DNA of 64,000 nucleotides from Neisseria mucosa. Lineage in GTDB: Bacteria; Pseudomonadota; Gammaproteobacteria; Burkholderiales; Neisseriaceae. Location: contig NZ_POWX01000010.1 of assembly GCF_003044445.1 (NCBI RefSeq), forward strand, positions 1-64,000, written 5' to 3'. Shown here in pieces: positions 7,790 to 15,823 of the stretch. Within the stretch, counting starts at the first letter, position 1. Each line of letters starts with the position of its first letter. The notes under the pieces were generated by a model that saw only the letters and a program-made list of their open reading frames with translations, made no database searches and was not told where the DNA came from. Made by a program: the position numbers and the translations under genes.

Positions 7790-8686
7790 ATGTTGAAAAA
7801 AACTGCATTTTATGCCGCTTTCGCCCTGACATTGGGCGCATGTACCAGCCAGCAACCGGCCCCCGTCGTCGTCGGTAATGCCGGTTCCGGTACTTCTTCC
7901 AATCCTTATGGTGCGACCCCTTACGGCACAAATGCGCCGGCAGCCAACGATGCCCCTTATACTCCTCCGTCCGCTCCCGCTGTCAACAGCAGCTATACGC
8001 CTCCTGTTTCCGGTGGTGCCTATGTTCCGTCCTATGCTCCGGTTGACATCAATGCAGCAACGCATACTGTCGTCCGTGGCGATACCGTTTACAATATTTC
8101 CAAACGCTACCATATTACCCAAGACAATCTGCGTGAATGGAATGGTTTGACTGACAACAACATCAGCGTCGGACAAAATCTGCGCGTCAAACCGGCCGGT
8201 TATACTGCCCCTGCTTCGACTGTGGCAGCCAAACCGTCATATTCTGCACCTGCACCCGTTGCCAAGCCTGCTCCCGCACCTCTCAATACGCCGACAGTTG
8301 CTACCGGTGCAACCCGTACAGTCAGCGGCATCACATGGCAACGTCCGACCAACGGTAACCTCCTTGCCAACTTTGGCGGCAGCAATAAAGGCGTGGACAT
8401 CGGCGGTAATGCTGGTCAGCCCGTCGTAGCTGCTGCAGACGGTAAAGTGGTTTATGCAGGCTCGGGTTTGCGCGGTTATGGTAACCTTGTCATCATCCAA
8501 CATAACTCCTCATTCTTGAGCGCATACGGACACAACCAACGCCTGCTCGTCAATGAAGGACAAAATGTCAAACGAGGACAAACCATTGCACAAATGGGTA
8601 ATACCGATGCCAACCGTACCCAACTTCACTTCGAAGTCCGTCAAAACGGCAAACCGGTCAATCCTGCCACTTATATTGCATTCTGA
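7790..8686 (+). CDS. nlpD: NlpD-like lipoprotein, LysM plus degenerate M23 (murein hydrolase activator)
   Basis: The 298-residue product has a lipoprotein signal peptide ending LTLGACTS (lipobox LGAC), a Pro/Ala/Tyr-rich linker, a LysM peptidoglycan-binding domain (HTVVRGDTVYNISKRYH, about residues 87-135), a second Pro-Ala linker and a C-terminal M23 domain. The usual zinc ligand of the M23 HxxxD motif is replaced (NKGVDIGG) and only LHFEVR remains at the second site, so the domain is probably catalytically dead and activates an amidase, as NlpD and EnvC do. Adjacency to surE supports the assignment. A second, shorter paralogue is at 50338-51024. Confidence 0.88.
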   Translation: MLKKTAFYAAFALTLGACTSQQPAPVVVGNAGSGTSSNPYGATPYGTNAPAANDAPYTPPSAPAVNSSYTPPVSGGAYVPSYAPVDINAATHTVVRGDTVYNISKRYHITQDNLREWNGLTDNNISVGQNLRVKPAGYTAPASTVAAKPSYSAPAPVAKPAPAPLNTPTVATGATRTVSGITWQRPTNGNLLANFGGSNKGVDIGGNAGQPVVAAADGKVVYAGSGLRGYGNLVIIQHNSSFLSAYGHNQRLLVNEGQNVKRGQTIAQMGNTDANRTQLHFEVRQNGKPVNPATYIAF

Positions 8687-8697
8687 TGAACAAATTG

Positions 8698-8727
8698 AAG
8701 GCCGCCTGATTATTCGGGCGGCCTTTT
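8698..8727 (+). terminator. Intrinsic terminator of the nlpD-like gene
   Basis: AAGGCCGCC and GGCGGCCTT form a GC-rich stem followed by TTT. It is not built from DUS. Confidence 0.8.
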
Positions 8728-8913
8728 AAATTAAATCCGTTAGGTCTCCCTGTTTCAGTAATGATTGTACCTGTGCTGGTAATTTATCAAGGGGGCTGTT
8801 TGAGTAGAACTTTATACCGATATGCTGCCCTAAATATTGGTTTTCAATAATACATACTATGAAAACAGCCGTATGTTCTCAGTTTTTGAAAATGTAAAAA
8901 TGGAAAAGGAGCG

Positions 8914-9255
8914 ATGATGAAACAATATACCTTAGATCCCAAAGCCCTGTTGGGCGGTGTGATCAGCAGTGATGCCGATCAGGAAATCGTCCAGCTTTCT
9001 TTGCAGAAAGACAATGAAATTCCGCCCTATGAAGCCGATGCGATTATTTTGTTGATCGTGTTGAACGGTAGTGCGCAAATCTCGACGTCGTCTGAAACTT
9101 TACATACTGAAGGCCTGCAAATTGTCCGGCTCGAACCCGGCGAGACACATAGCATCCGTGCGCTTGAAGATTATACGAATATCCTGGTAATCAAGCAGTT
9201 GACTTACGTTGCGGGCTTAAACAAAAAATTGCGTTTCGGAAAATGTTGCCTGTGA
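8914..9255 (+). CDS. Small cupin-domain protein
   Basis: The 113-residue product has the spacing of a single small cupin barrel: residues about 45-100 include DAIILLIVLNGSAQI and LQIVRLEPGETHSIRALEDY. The first cupin motif lacks the usual His cluster and only the H of GETHSI is obvious, so metal binding is doubtful. AAAAGGAG lies just upstream of the double ATG, supporting this start. It is a single-gene unit and its substrate is unknown. Confidence 0.65.
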   Translation: MMKQYTLDPKALLGGVISSDADQEIVQLSLQKDNEIPPYEADAIILLIVLNGSAQISTSSETLHTEGLQIVRLEPGETHSIRALEDYTNILVIKQLTYVAGLNKKLRFGKCCL

Positions 9256-9336
9256 AAGTTTTTGCAGTATGGCGGTACTGTCGCGGTGAGTTTGGTGATT
9301 TCCATAAAGAACCAGATAGTAGGTGATGTACTGTAT

Positions 9337-9377
9337 AAAGGTCGTCCGAAGAACAGATAAAGTTTTCAGACGACCTT
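9337..9377. terminator. Imperfect DUS inverted repeat
   Basis: The left arm is the variant AGGTCGTCCGAA and the right arm a standard reverse DUS. The hairpin lies between the cupin gene and the ABC-2 permease and may end the former's transcript. Confidence 0.5.
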
Positions 9378-9405
9378 AATCCATAACGTTTAAACAGGAA
9401 TCCCC

Positions 9406-10518
9406 ATGCGTACCCTGAAAAACATTCTGACTCTGATGCTCAAAGAGTTCCGCAGCGTGTTGACTGATCCGGTGCTGATGGTGCTGATTGTGTACATCTT
9501 TACCGCCACGATTTATCAGATGGCGCAGGTGGGCGCGGATTTGAAAAATGCCACTGTCGGCATCATCGACCAAGATCGTTCGGTCTTGTCCATGCGTATC
9601 CGCGATGCCGTGCAGCATCCGTTTTTCAAACCGGTAGAGGACGTGCGGCGCGAAGATTCGGACGAATTGATGGATAAGGGCGAATTCACCTTTATTTTGG
9701 AAGTACCGCCCAATTTTCAGCGCGACATGGCGGCGGGGCGCAATCCTGATTTGCAGCTTTTGGTTGACGCGACGTCGATGACGCAGGCGGGGGTGGGCGC
9801 GTCTTATCTTTCGCAAATTATCAACCGTGAAATTTACGAATTCACCGGCGTGACGCGGCCGGAGTTAATCAGCCCCGTCATCAATACTTATTACAATCCC
9901 AACGGCGAGAGCGCGTGGTTTATGCCGACTTCGCAAATCGGCTCGATGTCGTGTATGTTGCTGATTTTATTGACAGGGGCGGCGGTTATCCGCGAACGCG
10001 AACGCGGCACAATCGAGCATTTGCTGGTGATGCCGGTCAATGCGTTCGAACTGATGATGGGCAAAGTGCTGGCAAATGCCGCAGTGATTTGGGTGGCGGC
10101 GTTGTCGTCGCTGTGGTTTATCGTGCATTTGAGCATAGGCGTGCCGCTCATCGGCTCGGTACCGCTTTATGCGGTAGGGCTGGCGTTATTTTTGTTTTCG
10201 GTGGCGTCGCTGGGCATCATGATTGCCACGTTCGCATCGACAATGGGGCAGTTCGGTATGCTGATGCTGCCGGTGTATATCGTGATGAACCTGTTTGCCG
10301 GCGGCGCATCCCCGCGCAGCAACATGCCTTACGCGGCACAACTGATCAGCGAATATTGGCCGCTGACGCAGTTCGTCAAATTTTCGCAAGACATCCTGTT
10401 CCGCGGCGCGGGGATTGAAATCGTCTGGGGGCATATGCTGATTATGGGCTGTATCGGAGTAGGATTCTTATGGCTGGCATTGCTTCGGTTTCAAGGAATG
10501 TTGGAGAGGCAAGGTTGA
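9406..10518 (+). CDS. ABC-2 type transporter permease (YhhJ/YbhR-like)
   Basis: The 370-residue product has one membrane segment near residues 22-42, a large extracytoplasmic loop (about 45-170, starting VGIIDQDRSVLSMRIRDA) and a C-terminal block of about five membrane segments starting near residue 180, the layout of ABC-2 exporter permeases of the drug or HlyD-linked type. AVIRERERGTIEHLLVMPV is the characteristic cytoplasmic motif. The ATPase and membrane-fusion subunits expected beside it are absent; upstream is a cupin and downstream an outer-membrane efflux protein. The permease may use subunits encoded elsewhere. A DUS hairpin lies immediately upstream. Confidence 0.85.
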   Translation: MRTLKNILTLMLKEFRSVLTDPVLMVLIVYIFTATIYQMAQVGADLKNATVGIIDQDRSVLSMRIRDAVQHPFFKPVEDVRREDSDELMDKGEFTFILEVPPNFQRDMAAGRNPDLQLLVDATSMTQAGVGASYLSQIINREIYEFTGVTRPELISPVINTYYNPNGESAWFMPTSQIGSMSCMLLILLTGAAVIRERERGTIEHLLVMPVNAFELMMGKVLANAAVIWVAALSSLWFIVHLSIGVPLIGSVPLYAVGLALFLFSVASLGIMIATFASTMGQFGMLMLPVYIVMNLFAGGASPRSNMPYAAQLISEYWPLTQFVKFSQDILFRGAGIEIVWGHMLIMGCIGVGFLWLALLRFQGMLERQG

Positions 10519-10565
10519 TGATGTCTTCCTGCCGAGGATCGCTAAAAAGCAAACCTGACGGTTCG

Positions 10566-10764
10566 TTACCCTCTCCCTAACTCTCTCCCACGGGGAGAGG
10601 GGATTGAGGATGCTGAAACCCAACTGTGTTTTAGATTTTCTGCCAATTTGTCCCCTCTCCCCGCGGGAGAGGGAGTTGAGGATATCGAAACCCAACCATG
10701 TTTTAGATCTTCAGCCAATTTTGTCCCCTCTCCCCGTGGGAGAGGGTTAGGGAGAGGGCGGTAA
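10566..10764. repeat. 199-bp palindromic repeat element with 72-bp internal repetition
   Basis: The ends TTACC and GGTAA open long inverted arms rich in CCCTCTCCC and GGGAGAGGG. Inside, a segment starting GAAACCCAAC recurs with a 72-bp period (10615 and 10687), and three local hairpins of the CTCTCCC/GGGAGAG type centre near 10591, 10662 and 10735. It has no coding potential and resembles a MITE or REP-type element. It separates the permease from the outer-membrane factor. Confidence 0.75.
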
Positions 10765-10919
10765 GCCACAGGCTTACATTTAGGTTTTTAAGTTTCGCAA
10801 AAAATCTTCTGAAAGGTCGTCTGAAAGGTTGTCCCGTCAAGAGGCTGCACACTCTGAAAACGAGCGAAGCAAATTTCGCCAAAACGGAACGCTAAAACCT
10901 TCTCAAAAAGGAAAATACG

Positions 10920-12374
10920 ATGAAATTCAATCAAATCCATTTATTGTGTATTGCCGCAGTCTTGGCGCTTGCAGGCTGTAAAAACACAGAAGTTCCGTTA
11001 AACAGTCAGGTTGAATTGCCTGAAACATTCACGCAGGATGCGGCGGCGAAGGGCGATGCGGACATCGGTGCATGGTGGCAGCAGTGGAACGATCCGGTGT
11101 TAAGCGGATTAATCGCGCAGGGTTTGACGCAGGGGCATGATGTAAAAATCGCCGTCAGCCGTCTGAACGAAGCCCGTGCCGTGGCAGGAATGGCGCGTGC
11201 CGATTTAGGTCCGACCGTCGGGCTGAGCGGCAAGGCGATGGCGAATCACAGCCAAATGGATAACCCTCTCGACAGCAATGCCCGCGCGTTGCTTTCGCGT
11301 TATCCGCAGACTTCGTCCTTAAACGACGATACCATCGATTCTCAAAGTACCACCCTGTACGGCGGACTGACCGCTTCGTGGGAGCCGGATATTTTCGGCA
11401 AGAAACGCAGCGATGCCGATGCCGCCCGTTATGCCGCACTCGGACAACAAGAGCTGGCGTATGGCGCACAAATGCTAGTGGCGGGCGATATTGCCGACAA
11501 TTATTTCAAAGCGCGTGCGGCACAAGGTCGTCTGAAAACCGCCGACCAAACCGTTGCCACCCTGCGGCGTATGGTTCGCTATATCGAAGGGCGGTTTAAG
11601 GCGGGACATGTCAGTGGTTATGAAGTGAACGAGGCGAAAGTGCAACTGACCGCAGCGGAAGCCAAACGCGCCACTATAGCAGCGGAATACGCCGCTTATG
11701 TGCGCAGTATCGCCGTTTTGACCGGCAACGTGCCGCAGACGTTTACGCTGCCCGAATCGTCTGTTGATGCGTTGGCGCACCAACCCTCCGCACCAAGCGG
11801 GCAAAATCCGCAAGGCTTGCTGGAACGCCGCCCCGACCTGCGCGCGCAGGCGGCGCAAGTCAATGCCTATGCTGCCAAATTCGCCAGTGCTAAAGCCGAT
11901 TTGCTGCCGCGTTTCACCATCAGTTTTATGGGGCAGGGTGGACGCATCGGTGTGGACGGCGACCGTTCGCTGACCGGCTGGGCAAGTTTGCTGTCGTTGG
12001 GCATACAGACGCCGCTGTTCACCAACGGCCGTATCAAAGCCAATATCAAAGCCGCCGATGCGCGCCTTCTGACGGCATTGCTGGAATACGACAAACGGCT
12101 CCTGACCGCGCTGGGCGAAGTCGATAGCGCATATCAAGGCGTGGAATCGTTAAGCCGTCAAACCGAGTTGCTGCAGACCGCCCACCATCAGGCGGCACGC
12201 CACGCAACCGATACGGAAAAAATGTTCCGCAACGGCTACAAAACGCTGGATGTCGCCCTCAAAGCCCATATCTCTGAAGAACAAATGCAGGAAAACCTAA
12301 TCGCAGCGCGACTAGCAAGGGCGCAGATGCTGGTGTCGCTGTATAAGGCATTGGGCGGCGGCTGGTCGAAATAA
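10920..12374 (+). CDS. Efflux outer-membrane factor lipoprotein (NodT/OprM family)
   Basis: The 484-residue product is a TolC-family outer-membrane channel that serves tripartite exporters. The signal peptide ends LALAGCKNT (lipobox LAGC). WWQQWNDPVLSGLIAQGL at about residue 55 and the paired structural repeats ending with a Q/A-rich coiled-coil (about 400-480) are family hallmarks, and the length is typical. A DUS near 11524 encodes GRLK inside the protein. It follows an orphan ABC-2 permease across a 199-bp repeat element and may work with it; an RND pump elsewhere is the alternative. Codon use is like the core genes. Confidence 0.88.
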   Translation: MKFNQIHLLCIAAVLALAGCKNTEVPLNSQVELPETFTQDAAAKGDADIGAWWQQWNDPVLSGLIAQGLTQGHDVKIAVSRLNEARAVAGMARADLGPTVGLSGKAMANHSQMDNPLDSNARALLSRYPQTSSLNDDTIDSQSTTLYGGLTASWEPDIFGKKRSDADAARYAALGQQELAYGAQMLVAGDIADNYFKARAAQGRLKTADQTVATLRRMVRYIEGRFKAGHVSGYEVNEAKVQLTAAEAKRATIAAEYAAYVRSIAVLTGNVPQTFTLPESSVDALAHQPSAPSGQNPQGLLERRPDLRAQAAQVNAYAAKFASAKADLLPRFTISFMGQGGRIGVDGDRSLTGWASLLSLGIQTPLFTNGRIKANIKAADARLLTALLEYDKRLLTALGEVDSAYQGVESLSRQTELLQTAHHQAARHATDTEKMFRNGYKTLDVALKAHISEEQMQENLIAARLARAQMLVSLYKALGGGWSK

Positions 12375-12380
12375 AGAAGC

Positions 12381-12416
12381 AAAAAGGTCGTCTGAAAAAT
12401 TTCAGACGACCTTTTT
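12381..12416. terminator. DUS inverted-repeat terminator, bidirectional
   Basis: A perfect AAAAAGGTCGTCTGAAA stem with almost no loop, with T runs on both strands, lies between convergent efflux and uracil permease genes. Confidence 0.85.
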
Positions 12417-12426
12417 AAGCTGATGA

Positions 12427-13635
12427 CTATTGTTCTCTATCCGGCAACAGTATATTCAAAATAATGGCCAATATTGCGCATAAGCCCACTCCGGCAAAGC
12501 TCAACGTACCGATTTTGATGACCATACCGCCGATACCTGTCGTCAACACAGAGCTGACGATAACCAGATTTTTAGGCAGCATCAAATCAACCTTCGAATC
12601 AATCAGCGTTTTCACACCCAAAGATGCAATCGTACCGAACAAAAGCAGCATAATGCCGCCCATGACCGGCATCGGGATGGAAGCTAAAAACGCATTGAAT
12701 TTACCGAAAAACGCCATTGCAATGGCAAAAATCGCCGCCCAAGTCATGATGACAGGATTACTGTTTTTCGTAATCATCACCGCGCCTGTAACCTCGCCGT
12801 AAGTCGTTACCGGCGGTCCGCCGATCAAACCGGCTACGCATACGCCCAAGCCGTCGCCCGCCAGCGTCTTATCCAAACCCGGATCTTTCGTATAGTTTTG
12901 ACCGGTAACATTTCCAATAGCCATAATACCGCCGATATGCTCGATGGCAGGTGCAATCGCCACCGGCAGCATAAACAGCGCAGCCTGCCAGTTGACTTGC
13001 GGCGTTTCAAAATGAGGTACTGCAAACCAAGGCGCATTGACGATGGCGGCAGTATCTACCAAGCCCATTATCAAAGCCAATGTGTAGCCCGAGGCCACAC
13101 CGATCAAAATCGGCACCAGTTTCATCATGCGGCTGCCAAAAACCGACACCACGACCGTTACCGCAAAGGTAAAACCCGACAAAATCAACGAGTCTGCATA
13201 ATCAATCACTTGTTTGCCGTCAGCCTGCCCCATAGCCATACTGCTTGCCGCAGCGGCTACCGACAAACCGATCACCATAATTACCGGCCCGATGACTACC
13301 GGCGGCAGCAAGCGGTGAACCGCCGCCAGCCCGCGCCATCTGATTAAACCCGCGAATACAAAATACATAAAACCGGCCGCAAACAGACCGAACATCGTTG
13401 AAGGCAGCCCCCATTCACCAATCGAGTAAATAATCGGTGCGATAAAAGCAAATGAAGAACCCAAAAAAATCGGCACCTTACGCCGAGTAACCAATTGGAA
13501 CAGCAACGTCCCAATCCCCGCGCCCAACAATGCCAGTGCAGGGTTTAATCCCGTCAGAAGCGGCACAAGCACCATCGCACCGAACGCCACAAACAAAATC
13601 TGCGCGCCCGAAACCGCCAATTTAAGCTGATTCAT
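12427..13635 (-). CDS. uraA: Uracil permease (NCS2 family)
   Basis: The 402-residue inner-membrane protein is a uracil:proton symporter of the nucleobase-ascorbate family. It starts MNQLKLAVSGAQILFVAFGA and contains KVPIFLGSSFAFIAPI, the Glu-bearing substrate motif (AIAPAIEHIGGIMAIGNVTG) and GLIGGPPVTTYGEVTGA, all typical of UraA/PyrP. About 12-14 hydrophobic segments are spread along the chain. A perfect TATAAT on the minus strand at 13670-13675 is a probable -10. It converges on the efflux gene. Confidence 0.92.
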   Translation of the reverse strand: MNQLKLAVSGAQILFVAFGAMVLVPLLTGLNPALALLGAGIGTLLFQLVTRRKVPIFLGSSFAFIAPIIYSIGEWGLPSTMFGLFAAGFMYFVFAGLIRWRGLAAVHRLLPPVVIGPVIMVIGLSVAAAASSMAMGQADGKQVIDYADSLILSGFTFAVTVVVSVFGSRMMKLVPILIGVASGYTLALIMGLVDTAAIVNAPWFAVPHFETPQVNWQAALFMLPVAIAPAIEHIGGIMAIGNVTGQNYTKDPGLDKTLAGDGLGVCVAGLIGGPPVTTYGEVTGAVMITKNSNPVIMTWAAIFAIAMAFFGKFNAFLASIPMPVMGGIMLLLFGTIASLGVKTLIDSKVDLMLPKNLVIVSSVLTTGIGGMVIKIGTLSFAGVGLCAILAIILNILLPDREQ

Positions 13636-13669
13636 CCGAAACCTCGTATATTCGATTCAAACGGCGGGA

Positions 13670-13675
13670 ATTATA
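13670..13675 (-). promoter_or_regulatory. Candidate -10 of uraA
   Basis: The minus strand reads TATAAT about 35 bp upstream of the uraA start codon. The -35 is not convincing at 16-18 bp spacing. Confidence 0.4.
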
Positions 13676-14321
13676 CTGTCTCGGCAGCCGGATGAACATT
13701 AATTTAACGCGGATTCGAGGTAAAAACAGATTGTAAATGGAAATATCCCATTTGCAGTACCATTCTTCATTCATATATATATATAACAACCTGCTTATAG
13801 CTGATACACGAAAAATTGATGCACAGCGAGAATGGCTTTAAATCATCAATCCCTGTATGCAATGAAATGACAGGCTGAGGTTTGTCCTGATTATGTATCT
13901 ATTTCTGTATGTTTAAAATGGAAGCGGAAATCTGTACATCGTCTTAAATGCATCTGTGGTTATCAAGTTTACAAAATTTATCAAAAGTAGGTTATAGATG
14001 GAAGTAATAAAATATCGTATAAGAATAAAATTATAATTTAAATAATAGTTTTATGTGTAATCAATAATTATGTTTAATCAAATTAAACAATGTGTTAAAA
14101 AATTATTAAATATAAAAAGGTCGTCTGAAAAATATTCAGGCGATCTTTTGTTATATTTACAGTTGTAATGATACGTTTGTTTGAATTAAATACCGTTTAT
14201 CTGAAATAAATTGCCAGTATATGAGAATATGGTATTTTTGCAGGAGTCAGAAATTTATAATGGATTGTATTTCAGCCGGTCTGGTTAATTTAATCAGAAA
14301 TCTGTTACAGGAAGAGTAAAA
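13676..14321. other. Gene-free AT-rich stretch
   Basis: About 650 bp separate uraA from the accessory lipoprotein gene. It holds a TA-repeat tract near 13775-13787, AT-rich DNA, and one imperfect DUS hairpin at 14115-14149. I see no credible coding sequence or RNA gene. The composition marks the left edge of the accessory region. Confidence 0.5.
14115..14149. repeat. Imperfect DUS inverted repeat
   Basis: The left arm is a standard AGGTCGTCTGAA; the right arm is degraded (TTCAGGCGATCTTTT). It lies in AT-rich non-coding DNA. Confidence 0.6.
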
Positions 14322-15112
14322 GTGGAATGTGGAAAAGATAGGGTGTTAAAGAAGCTATCAGCTCTAATAGCAGTTTTGGGTTCATTCGCTTTGGCAGCTT
14401 GTTATCCATCTTCAGAAAATAAGGAGGAAGTAAAAATGGACAATCAGATACCCATAACAGGCTTTGAAAGAAATATTAAAATTGATTTGAATGGGACGTT
14501 GATGAGCATGCCTTACGGTTATTTGGCAGGTTCGTCCCGAGATTCGGTAACAAGATGGATGTCGGACGAGAAAAAATCTATAAGGGCGGTAGGTTTGATA
14601 TTTACGTCCATGCCAAACGCAAAGGATATTCTTGGATTTTAGAGCCTTTTAATCGGGAGAATAAAGATAAATTTGTTAAGGCATTGAAGGATGGTCTGCC
14701 GATGATAGACACTATTTCGATTCAGAAAAATTCTGAATGCCTTTTAGATCCTAAGTATCTTAAAAAAATGATGTTGAGGTACGGTTCAAAAGAAATAACT
14801 TCTTCTTCTAAAGACTATAAAGCATATGAAAGATTTAATGAAGAACCATTCTATCATGAATTTAATTATATTAGGGATGATGAAAATCCAGTAAGAATAC
14901 AAGTAAGGGATGATGGTAGAAAAAATGGAAAAAGACTTAATGAACCGCATTTTTCAATCGCAGTTGACTCATGCATAAATGGTTTATCAGTAGATTATTA
15001 TCCTAGTATCAGTGCACATGAATATGGAAATTTTTCTAAGCAACCTTCTCAACAAGAGTTGATTAAATATCATCTAAAAATAGAGAAATTAATTAAAAGC
15101 TTTATCAAGTAA
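14322..15112 (+). pseudogene. Lipoprotein gene split by a frameshift in an A-run
   Basis: The first reading frame (14322-14642) starts with GTG after AGGAAGAG and encodes a lipoprotein signal with lipobox LAAC, then GFERNIKIDLNGTLMSMPYG and VTRWMSDEKK. The second frame (14555-15112) continues naturally with IYKGGRFDIYVHAKRKGYSW and runs to a 263-residue total. Adding one A to the six-A run at 14571-14576 would restore a single protein. This could be a disrupted gene, slipped-strand phase variation or a sequencing error. The family is not recognised. The DNA is AT-rich. Its position before a small membrane protein and an RTX gene suggests an accessory or protective role (inference). Confidence 0.65.
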
Positions 15113-15504
15113 TTTTATTTTAGGATTCTAACTTATATTTATTTTAAGATGTGTTGAAGTCTGTTGAAAGCCGCCAACAGACTAAGTGTGTCTGTGGTTA
15201 CCTAAAAGGCGGCTCGGATGCACGATTATCGGTTATCCGGCGAGGATTAAGGGGGTATTTAGTTAAAACCGGGAGCAATTAGGGGTGGAAACAGACGAAA
15301 ACCTGTGTTTGGGTTTCGGCTGTCGGGGGAAGGGCTTTTTTGCAAAGGTCTCATTATGATTATATCTTGCAGGATTTTATGAATAATAATGAATCTGTTG
15401 TGAGATTTTTTGAAGTACATTCAGAAGTCGTAAACTCTGTATCCAATTAATTTATTAATTTGAATTCATTCGAGAGAATTTATTATATAGATTGGATTTT
15501 ATTT
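15113..15504. other. Gene-free stretch with interspersed repeat
   Basis: Apart from the repeat at 15236-15354 this stretch holds AT-rich DNA with no convincing gene. A TTG-started extension of the following small gene to 15460 is possible but lacks a ribosome-binding site. Confidence 0.5.
15236..15354 (+). repeat. Interspersed repeat, copy 2
   Basis: This copy shares its ends and middle with the copy at 1-128 in the same orientation. It ends TTTTGCAAAGGTCTCA. It may be an IS remnant that marks a past insertion between the lipoprotein and RTX parts of the locus. Confidence 0.55.
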
Positions 15505-15804
15505 ATGGAATATTTTTTATATTATTCTAATTTTTTATTTAAAATAATGCTTGCTATTTTTTTTGCTTGTGTATTGCTTTATATTTACTTAACTACACAA
15601 ATCAGAAAGGAGTTGTCAAATATTTTGGGATATTCTCCAGCTATTAAATCAAAAGTATTATGGGAAAGTGTAAAAGAAGAATCGAAATCAAATAAAAATA
15701 TGAAGGCTACTATTTCATATTTTATTGGTATATTTATGCGATTTGTTTTTGTTTCAATGTGGATTCTTGCATTGTTGCAAATGGTTAAAAACGATATTAA
15801 ATAA
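15505..15804 (+). CDS. Small two-helix membrane protein upstream of the RTX gene
   Basis: The 99-residue product has hydrophobic segments at about residues 5-32 (FLFKIMLAIFFACVLLYIYL) and 72-94 (ISYFIGIFMRFVFVSMWILA) with a charged loop between them. The ATG at 15505 is preceded by GGA at a usable distance. It ends 19 bp before the RTX start, so the two are probably co-transcribed. No family is recognised. Its position suits an immunity or secretion accessory protein for the RTX product, but this is inference from context. Confidence 0.5.
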   Translation: MEYFLYYSNFLFKIMLAIFFACVLLYIYLTTQIRKELSNILGYSPAIKSKVLWESVKEESKSNKNMKATISYFIGIFMRFVFVSMWILALLQMVKNDIK

Positions 15805-15823
15805 TTTAATTAAGGTATTTTTT

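Noticed and set aside
10566..10764. CRISPR-like array or phage att site
   Set aside because: Repeats are palindromic with arms of a single element and only one 72-bp internal repetition; no integrase is near.
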